A DNA stretch of 64,000 nt from Fredinandcohnia onubensis (GTDB lineage: Bacteria > Bacillota > Bacilli > Bacillales > Bacillaceae_L). Each line of letters starts with the position of its first letter. Position 1 is the stretch's first letter. The notes beneath the pieces were generated by a model. That model saw only the letters and a list, made by a program, of their open reading frames with translations. It searched no databases and was not told the DNA's origin. Below are positions 35,387-42,700 of this stretch, piece by piece. The stretch spans positions 372,001 through 436,000 of the forward strand of contig NZ_JAPSKV010000001.1 in the NCBI RefSeq assembly GCF_031181385.1, written 5' to 3'. The translations under genes and the position numbers were made by a program.

Positions 35387-37251
35387 GGATTCATTTTACA
35401 GGTGATTTAGCCGAGGTGCTGGATGGGGTTGGAATTCTTTGTGATGATTTGGGATTAGAAGTGGCGGAGGACGGATACCCGATTGAAGTGGTAAATCGTC
35501 AAGGTCCCTTGGTCGTGACGAACAAACAGATCATTTTTGATAAGAGGATACATTTTTTCAGAGGGTTAGGGCTATGGCTTCAACATATGGAAAAGAACAA
35601 TGAGTTCCATCTAACTGAAGAGCCTCAATTTGAAACGAGTGGAGCGATGATTGATGTATCTAGAAACGCGGTTCTAACAGTAGACGGCATTAAAATTTTG
35701 CTACGTAAAATGGCCGTAATGGGCCTTAACATGGCAATGGTTTATACAGAAGATACGTATGAGGTTCCAGAAGTGCCTTATTTCGGATATATGCGTGGAA
35801 GATATACGGAAAAGGAAATTCGTGAGTGTGATGAGTATGCATTTCAATTAGGGATTGAAATGATACCGTGTATCCAAACATTGGCGCATTTAAAGGAAGC
35901 CCTAAAGTGGGGCTATGCGAATGAAATTAAGGATACAGATGATATACTGCTCGTCGGTGAACCGAAAACCTACGAGTTTTTAAAACATTTGATTGAGGCA
36001 GCTGTTAGACCGTATCGGACAAAAAGGATTCATATCGGAATGGATGAAGCCCTGCAGTTAGGTCGCGGTAAGTATATGGAGAAAAATGGGTCTCATGACC
36101 GTTTTGAAATTATGAACAAGCACCTTCAGGAAGTTGTATCAATTACCGAGGAATTCGGCTTGGAACCAATGATTTGGAGTGACATGTATTTTCGTTTAGC
36201 TTCTAAAAACGGGAATTATTATGACTTTGATGAGACGTTATTGGAACAAGTTAAACAATCTATACCAAATGTCCAAATGGTGTACTGGGATTACTATCAT
36301 GCCGAAGAGGAATTTTATGAGGGAATGTTAAATACCCATAAACAAATCGTATCGGATCCACTTTTTGCGGGCGGTATATGGACCTGGAATGGAATCTCCC
36401 CGAACTATGCGAGGGCCTTTCGAAATTCGGAGGCCGCATTAAATGCCTGTAGAAAAACAGGAATTAAAGAAGTATTTACAACAATGTGGGGTGACAATGG
36501 AGCTGAAACCCCAATCCAAACTGCGCTTCCAGGACTGCAATTGTTTGCTGAGCACACATATCATCAAGAGGTGAGCCGAGAACATTTGGAAGAACGTTTT
36601 TACTACTGCACAGGTTATCAGTTAAATGATTTCTTTTTGTTAAACCAAATGGATGAGATCCCAGGAGTCATGGAGGATAACTTATATTCCTCAAATCCGT
36701 CTAAGTTCTTGCTTTGGCAGGATGTGTTAATGGGACTGTTTGATGAAAATATAAAAGGATTGCCGATTGCTGACCATTACAAAGGTTTAGTGGAAAAGCT
36801 AAAGGAAGCTAAGGAACGCAATCTAGGTGCTGAAAAGTTGTTTCACTTTTATGAGCAACTAGCAAAAGTCTTAAGTGAAAAGGCTGAGTTGGGAATTGAG
36901 CTAAAGCTTGCCTATGATAACGGGGATAAAACCGGAGTAAAGGTGTGTCTTAAAAAGGTAGAGCTTCTTAGAGTAGAAATTGATGCTTTACGAAAGGCGC
37001 ACAGAGATGTATGGTTTACCGTCAATAAACCGTTTGGATGGGAAGTTCTAGACATGCGATACGGCGGCTTGCTAACACGGATCGAAACAGCAGAATATCG
37101 ATTAAATCAATGGCTGAGCGGTAACATTTCAACACTGGCAGAACTAGAAGAAATGCGACTTCGTTACGACGGTCCAGAACAATTCCCTGAAAATGTAACT
37201 CTAGGTAGAGGCGAAACCTACAACCGAATCGCCACAGCAAGCGCGACATAA
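35383..37251 (+). CDS. GH20-like exo-beta-N-acetylhexosaminidase
   Basis: 622 residues, cytosolic. The catalytic pair is in HIGMDE (residues 217-222), with Asp221 and Glu222 as in the HxGxDE motif of GH20, where the Asp orients the substrate N-acetyl group. Other blocks: GAMIDVSRNAVLTVDG, IPCIQTLAHL, MIWSDMYFR, WDYYH, GGIWTWNG and TTMWGDNGAE. A helical C-terminal domain (about 455-600) resembles that of intracellular GH20 enzymes of Firmicutes. It would release terminal HexNAc from imported oligosaccharides. The start overlaps the esterase stop by 4 bases, and AAGGAGG is 7 bases upstream. Confidence 0.86.
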   Translation: MRIHFTGDLAEVLDGVGILCDDLGLEVAEDGYPIEVVNRQGPLVVTNKQIIFDKRIHFFRGLGLWLQHMEKNNEFHLTEEPQFETSGAMIDVSRNAVLTVDGIKILLRKMAVMGLNMAMVYTEDTYEVPEVPYFGYMRGRYTEKEIRECDEYAFQLGIEMIPCIQTLAHLKEALKWGYANEIKDTDDILLVGEPKTYEFLKHLIEAAVRPYRTKRIHIGMDEALQLGRGKYMEKNGSHDRFEIMNKHLQEVVSITEEFGLEPMIWSDMYFRLASKNGNYYDFDETLLEQVKQSIPNVQMVYWDYYHAEEEFYEGMLNTHKQIVSDPLFAGGIWTWNGISPNYARAFRNSEAALNACRKTGIKEVFTTMWGDNGAETPIQTALPGLQLFAEHTYHQEVSREHLEERFYYCTGYQLNDFFLLNQMDEIPGVMEDNLYSSNPSKFLLWQDVLMGLFDENIKGLPIADHYKGLVEKLKEAKERNLGAEKLFHFYEQLAKVLSEKAELGIELKLAYDNGDKTGVKVCLKKVELLRVEIDALRKAHRDVWFTVNKPFGWEVLDMRYGGLLTRIETAEYRLNQWLSGNISTLAELEEMRLRYDGPEQFPENVTLGRGETYNRIATASAT

Positions 37252-37254
37252 ATC

Positions 37255-37323
37255 TGGGACAGAGGGACAGGGCCCTTGTCCCTGTGAAAAAATGGTGGGA
37301 CGAGGGACCTGTCCCCTTGACCT
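37255..37323. repeat. REP-like pair before the SGNH gene
   Basis: Left unit GGGACAGAGGGACAGGGCCC..GTCCCTG, A-rich linker, right unit TGGGACGAGGGACCTGTCCC..TTGACCT. Confidence 0.85.
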
Positions 37324-37340
37324 AAATGGGGGGATGAAAG

Positions 37341-38399
37341 GTGCAAGAGCAGTTGCAGTGGTACAGTCCAAAAGAAAAGCCTTTTCGTTTAAGTGGGTTT
37401 GCGTGGTTTAATGAGAAAGAACGATATCGGCGACTTCCTGTAAATCCGGAATATAATATTCCGCCACGTGTGGATGAATTAGCGGATCATACTTCCGGTG
37501 GACAAATTAGTTTTCGGACAAATGCTACAAAGCTTGAAATAAAAGTAAAGCTAACGGATGCGGCTTACATGGGGCATATGACGGCCTCTGGTCAATGTGG
37601 TTTTGATGTATACGTGGGGGAACCTGGGCAACAACAGTATTATACAACTGCGATTCCATCACTACTCGATCAATCTTATGAGAAAACGGTATGGGATTTT
37701 ACCAATAGTAATCAGCACTCGAGTGAGCATTTCAGGGAGGTAACGTTGTATTTTCCTTTGTATCAGGGGGTAGAAGAAGTTTTAATCGGAATTAATCCAA
37801 GCGCAGTAATTAAACCGCCTACTCCGTATTCTTCAGATAAACGAGTGATTTTCTACGGTACATCCATTACGCAGGGGGCTTGTGCGAGTAGGCCTGGTAT
37901 GTCGTACACAAATATCCTTAACCGAAGATTCAATTTTGAATTTATTAATCTAGGATTCTCCGGAAGTGGGAGAGGTGAGCAAGGAGTGGCCTTAACCATC
38001 AGAGAAATCGAACGGCCAGCCAGCTTTGTTCTTGATTATGAGGCAAATGTTTCATACAAGGAATATAAAGGGACACTACATCCTTTTATCGAAACCTATC
38101 GGGAAGTTCATCCGGAAGTTCCTATTGTCATAGTGTCAAGAATTCCATTTGTACAGGATAAAGAAATTGGAGAGTACGAGGATTATCAAAACCGTAGAGA
38201 GTACTCGAAATCAACTGTGGAAAAATTAAAGCAACAAGGCGATAAAAATATTTCATTTATAGATGGATCTACATTGTTAGGGGAATACTGGCATGAATGC
38301 ACAGTCGATGGAATCCATCCGAATGACCTAGGATTCATGGAAATGGCAAATCGTATGGAGAGTGCGTTTGCTTTTTTAAAGACCCATAAAGGTGATTAG
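37341..38399 (+). CDS. Two-domain SGNH hydrolase (SsfX3-like carbohydrate esterase)
   Basis: 352 residues, no signal peptide. N-terminal beta-sandwich (about 10-160) as in SsfX3-type enzymes, then an SGNH domain: block I FYGTSITQGACAS with the catalytic Ser, LGFSGSGRGEQG (Gly block), and DGIHPNDLGF with the catalytic Asp and His. It probably removes acetyl groups from sugars. The start is GTG at 37341 with GGGGGGA upstream; the nearby ATG is out of frame. It is one of three esterases in the cluster. Confidence 0.87.
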   Translation: MQEQLQWYSPKEKPFRLSGFAWFNEKERYRRLPVNPEYNIPPRVDELADHTSGGQISFRTNATKLEIKVKLTDAAYMGHMTASGQCGFDVYVGEPGQQQYYTTAIPSLLDQSYEKTVWDFTNSNQHSSEHFREVTLYFPLYQGVEEVLIGINPSAVIKPPTPYSSDKRVIFYGTSITQGACASRPGMSYTNILNRRFNFEFINLGFSGSGRGEQGVALTIREIERPASFVLDYEANVSYKEYKGTLHPFIETYREVHPEVPIVIVSRIPFVQDKEIGEYEDYQNRREYSKSTVEKLKQQGDKNISFIDGSTLLGEYWHECTVDGIHPNDLGFMEMANRMESAFAFLKTHKGD

Positions 38400-38451
38400 T
38401 AATTCCTAGTCACTGCTCAAGAAACTATTAAAAGTATTTGGGAGGGTTATT

Positions 38452-39402
38452 TTGTTATATTTCGAACAACAAATCAAAGAATATGAAACATATAAACCAC
38501 CTTTAACAAAGACGGAGGACTTCCATACATTCTGGGAAGATACGTTAAAAGAGTCTGAGCAACTCCCTTTACAAAGCACTCTAGTAAGAGAAGAATATCC
38601 GATTAAGCAGATCGACGCTTATAAGGTTACCTACCAAGGGTTTGGTGGAACACCAATAAGAGGGCATTATATTTTACCGAAAGAAGCTAAGGAAAACATG
38701 CCTTGTATCATTTTGTACCATGGCTATGGCATGGATAAGGGGTCCATCTCAAATTATATGAAATGGGTCATACAGGGATATGCTGTTCTAGCGATTGATA
38801 ATCGTGGGCATGGTGAGAGTAGCGACAACTCTGGCTATATGACTGGTACAAATGGAACGTGGGTGTTACATGGTATTTTAGACAAATCCGAATATTATTA
38901 TCTCAAAGTATACATCGATAATAAACGCGCAATCGATTTTCTGTTTACAAGACCTGAAATCGATAAAAGTCGGATTTGTATTTATGGTGGAAGCATGGGT
39001 GGAGGAATCGCCCTAGCCGTGGCAGCCTTAGATAATCGGCCAAAATTAGTAATAGCTGATGTGCCGAATATGTGTAATATTGAACTAGCTATTCAGCTGA
39101 AGCTAGAAGGATCTCTCGTAAGACTTGAAGGCTACTTTGCAAGATATCCTGAAAAGACACATCAAATTTTCAATAACCTAACTTACTTTGATAATCTGAA
39201 TTTTGCCTCCATGATAAAAAGTAAGACGAGAGTAACAATTGCGTTGAAAGATCCGGTTTGTCCAGCCCAATCAATTTTTGGCGTATATAATCACATCCAA
39301 GCAGAGAAGAGTTATGTCGTTTATCCGTTTACTGGACATAACGTCGGGGGCATAAGCTCGCATCTAGACGATACGCTTAAGTATGTGAACGAGAATTTGT
39401 AA
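38452..39402 (+). CDS. Acetyl xylan esterase / cephalosporin-C deacetylase family (AXE1)
   Basis: 316 residues, cytosolic alpha/beta hydrolase of the CE7 family. HGYG oxyanion region, DNRGHGESSD, nucleophile elbow GGSMGGGIAL (RGxSQ is replaced here), DPVCP with the catalytic Asp, and C-terminal FTGHNVGG with the catalytic His. CE7 enzymes deacetylate small oligosaccharides inside the cell. The start is TTG at 38452 with GGGAGGG 6 bases upstream. It is the last gene before a terminator hairpin at 39447. Confidence 0.88.
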   Translation: MLYFEQQIKEYETYKPPLTKTEDFHTFWEDTLKESEQLPLQSTLVREEYPIKQIDAYKVTYQGFGGTPIRGHYILPKEAKENMPCIILYHGYGMDKGSISNYMKWVIQGYAVLAIDNRGHGESSDNSGYMTGTNGTWVLHGILDKSEYYYLKVYIDNKRAIDFLFTRPEIDKSRICIYGGSMGGGIALAVAALDNRPKLVIADVPNMCNIELAIQLKLEGSLVRLEGYFARYPEKTHQIFNNLTYFDNLNFASMIKSKTRVTIALKDPVCPAQSIFGVYNHIQAEKSYVVYPFTGHNVGGISSHLDDTLKYVNENL

Positions 39403-39446
39403 ATATGAAGGCATGGAAGTCCGCGCAAAATGGTATAAAAATTTTA

Positions 39447-39490
39447 AAGGCACAATAAGTGGCTAAAACCACTCATTGTGCCTTATTTGT
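39447..39490 (+). terminator. Terminator at the end of the intracellular gene set
   Basis: AAGGCACAATAAGTGG pairs with CCACTCATTGTGCCTT (one mismatch), followed by ATTTGTGTTT. Same hairpin family as at 16615, 18875, 45533 and 46649. It separates the AXE1 gene from the wall-protein gene. Confidence 0.75.
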
Positions 39491-39499
39491 GTTTACAGG

Positions 39500-39615
39500 C
39501 AGTGGGACAGGGAACCTGTACCCGTGTCCCGCAAGAAGTGGTGGGTCAAAAGGAACAGGGTCCCTTGTCTCGGCAAAAATTTGGTGGACCGACGGACCTG
39601 TCCCTGTGTTCCACC
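39500..39615. repeat. Three REP-like units in tandem
   Basis: Unit 1 AGTGGGACAGGGAACCTGTACCC (39500-39532). Unit 2 GGGTCAAAAGGAACAGGGTCCC (39541-39575). Linker CAAAAATTTGG, then unit 3 TGGACCGACGGACCTGTCCC..TTCCACC (39582-39615). Units 2 and 3 form the usual pair. Confidence 0.8.
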
Positions 39616-39620
39616 AAATT

Positions 39621-39672
39621 TTTACATAGGGTTTACATAGTTAATAGTAGGTTAATAGTTTTTTGTTATGGT
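39621..39672 (+). promoter_or_regulatory. Candidate PhoP box and promoter of the phosphodiesterase wall protein
   Basis: Four half-sites: TTTACA (39621), 5 bp, TTTACA (39632), 3 bp, TTAATA (39641), 5 bp, TTAATA (39652). All fit the Bacillus PhoP consensus TT(A/C/T)A(C/T)A and are arranged as two pairs with 11-bp steps. An extended -10 TGTTATGGT follows at 39664-39672, so the second pair replaces the -35. This is the layout of PhoP-activated promoters. Confidence 0.6.
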
Positions 39673-39720
39673 AGAGATGTGTTGCAAATTTTATCGAATT
39701 ATAAGGATAGGGGGAGAAGT

Positions 39721-42700
39721 ATGTCTAGTTTTTGGAAAAAAGGTCTGATTGGTTTATTTAGTATTTTCTTAGTTTTGCAGCCAGTCGTCCCATTGTACCC
39801 AGCTACTCACGAGGTAGTTGCCGCTGAAAATCAGTCATCAGCAGTAGGGACCATACTTAATGAACAGGAAATAACCATTACACCGGGTGTCACACAAACA
39901 AAGGTACACACCTCTACAAGTAGAGGGGATCAACGGATTTCCATGTTGGAAGTTGATCTTTCAAATGAATTTCTTTCTATTGAAACAGGGATTGCGAACA
40001 ATAGCTATCCAGGGATGCAACCTTTAACGAAGCAGGCCCAGTTAGTTTCCAAGGAAGGCCATCAAGTTGTGGCTGGCGTGAATGGAGACTTTTTTAATAC
40101 GAGTACTGGTGATGTTTCGGGTCTTTTCATTCACAAGGGTCAGCTATTACATTCAAGCACAAGACCTGCGTTTGGGGTTACTGCAGATGGACATCCGATT
40201 ATTGGTACTCCAGATATCCATCACCTTGCAAAGGTCGCTGAGCAAACCTTCAATGTTACTGGAGTGAATACTAGCCGTGGTACTAACAATCTCATTATCT
40301 TTACTCCTTCCCATGGTGCTTCAACCTCTACAAATCCATACGGTGCTGAAGTGATATTAGAAAATGTCGAGGGTGATGTTACTAAGCCAGGAACAGTAAA
40401 AGCAACGGTAAAGGAACTTAGAAATGGAGTTGGAAATACTCCATTAGAAGAAGGAACTATTGTATTATCAGGACATGGAACAGCAAGAAGCTTTTTAGTA
40501 GACCATTTTTCAGAAGGAGCCCAAGTAGAAATTACTTTAGGCTTAAGTGAACCTTGGAATCAAGCGGTAGAAGCAATTGGTGGAAGTCCAATTCTCGTTG
40601 AATCTTCTAAACTAGCAAACCTTGAAAGTAACGCTTTTAACAATGCTACTGCACCAAGAACTGCTGTGGGGATAAAAGCAGATGGTAGTGTATTCTTTTT
40701 AGTTATTGATGGACGTCAGCCTGGATATAGCGAGGGTGTTACCATTCATGAATTAGCTCAAATCATGCTTGAACTAGGTGCGGTTGAAGCGGTGAACCTT
40801 GATGGTGGTGGTTCTTCAACCTTGGGAGCAAGACAACCTGGTGATAGTTCATTATCGGTTGTTAATACGCCTTCAGATGGTTCAGAACGAAATATTGCTA
40901 ATTCAATTTTTATTGTAAGTTCTGCACCAAAAGGAACAATCTCGAGTTTATTTGTTCGTCCTACAAATCCATTGGTGTTAGCTAATAGTCAATTGTCTTT
41001 CGAGGCAAGTGGTCTAGATATGTCGTATCAACCAGTTGAAGTAGCAGAGCCAATTGCTTGGTCTGTGGAGGAAGGGCTAGGAATGATTTCGGAAAATGGC
41101 GTGTTTACTGCAGGTTCCGAGGCAAAATCAGGCACAGTAACAGCTACTGCTGGTTCGGTAACAGGAAATAGTACGATTAAAGTAGTAGATACAATAGATG
41201 AATTGCAGCTACCACAGTCAGAGGTAACGCTAGATCGTGGAGGAGAATTTGATTTAGCAGCTAAGGCAATTAAAGATGGAAAACAAGTCACAATCGACCA
41301 AGACCAGCTTCATTGGGAAGTAGAAAATGGAATTGGTTCAGTAGATGAAAATGGTTATTTTACCGCTACGGATAAAAGTGCAATCGGTACTGTAACGGTT
41401 TCGTATGGTGATGTAACAGATACAATCACAATTGAAGTTGGTAAAATGCCAATTATTGTAGAGGATTTTGAAAATGGGATTGATCACTGGACGAAGAGTG
41501 GAGCACGTTATAATACCGTAAATATCCGCCAAACAACGTATCCTGAACCTGCTCGTTTCGGAGACCATGCACTTCAACTTGACTATGATTTTATCGGAAC
41601 TCAAGGAACTTCTGGTGCATATGCTTATCCGAAGACGGATATTGAGCTAGAGGGTTACCCTGAAACAATTGGTATGTGGGTATATGGAGATGGAAAACGT
41701 CACTGGTTACGTGCTCAATTAAAAGACGCTGATGGGAATGCATTCCCAGTAGACTTTGTGAATGAAGTAGATTGGGTAGGATGGAAATATGTTGATGCAA
41801 AGATTCCAACTGGAAAAACGACACCACTGAAACTCGATCTAGCAGTACGATATATGGAAACAAGTAATAATAAGAAAGATGCTGGAACCATTTACATTGA
41901 TAATATCCGTGCTGTATATGGAGAAACCAATGATGACTTAACAAATCCTAGCTTATCGGATATTTCTCCAGTAGATGGTACAGAAGTAACAGATAATATG
42001 GTACAGATTTCTGCGATTGCAAAAGATGATGCAGAAGGTACTGGAATTAACGCCAATCGTATTCAAATGATGATTGATGGAATGGCGGTTACACCAACTT
42101 TTAACGAGTCAACTGGCGAAATAAGTTATGTTCCTGAACATCCATTCGCTGATGGCATTCACTATGTGAATCTTGTCGTACAGGATAACTTTGGGAACCC
42201 AATTGAACAAACATGGAGCTTTACAGTAAATACGGGTAGTGCATCATTGTACATGGAAACTCCTGAGAGGGTTTATGCTGGTAATGAATTTGAAGTAACC
42301 ATTTCAGCAAAAGAATTACAAGATATGTATGGTGCAAAGCTGGCTTTTGATTATGATCCAAGTAAGATCGAAATTATGGACCAAGATGAAAATGCGGAAG
42401 GTATTCAAATTGGTGTTAGTAAAAAGGTTAATAAAGCAACGATTGTAACTAATCAAGTGAATGTTGAAGATGGAAAAATCTCGATTGAAGCCAGTGATCT
42501 TGATAAAATTGGCAACGTGGAGGAAGATGAAAAGCTATTTACAATTGTTGCAAAAGTAAAATCAGATGCCACAGAGGACGTGTCAATTGATTGGGCTAAA
42601 GGGAATATCCGCTTACTAGCTAACAAAGAATTGTCAAACTCAATTAATCTACCTGATTTTAAGAGAGAGATTAAGTATGGTCTAAATCTTGAAGTGGGTG

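Noticed and set aside
35383-37251. Secreted chitinase system as the role of the GH20-like enzyme
   Set aside because: The protein has no signal peptide, there is no chitinase or chitin-binding domain in the cluster, and NanE points to ManNAc.
39478-39720. Upstream extension of the phosphodiesterase frame
   Set aside because: It runs through three REP-like units and the PhoP-like promoter, has no ribosome binding site, and would bury the signal peptide that starts at the ATG at 39721.
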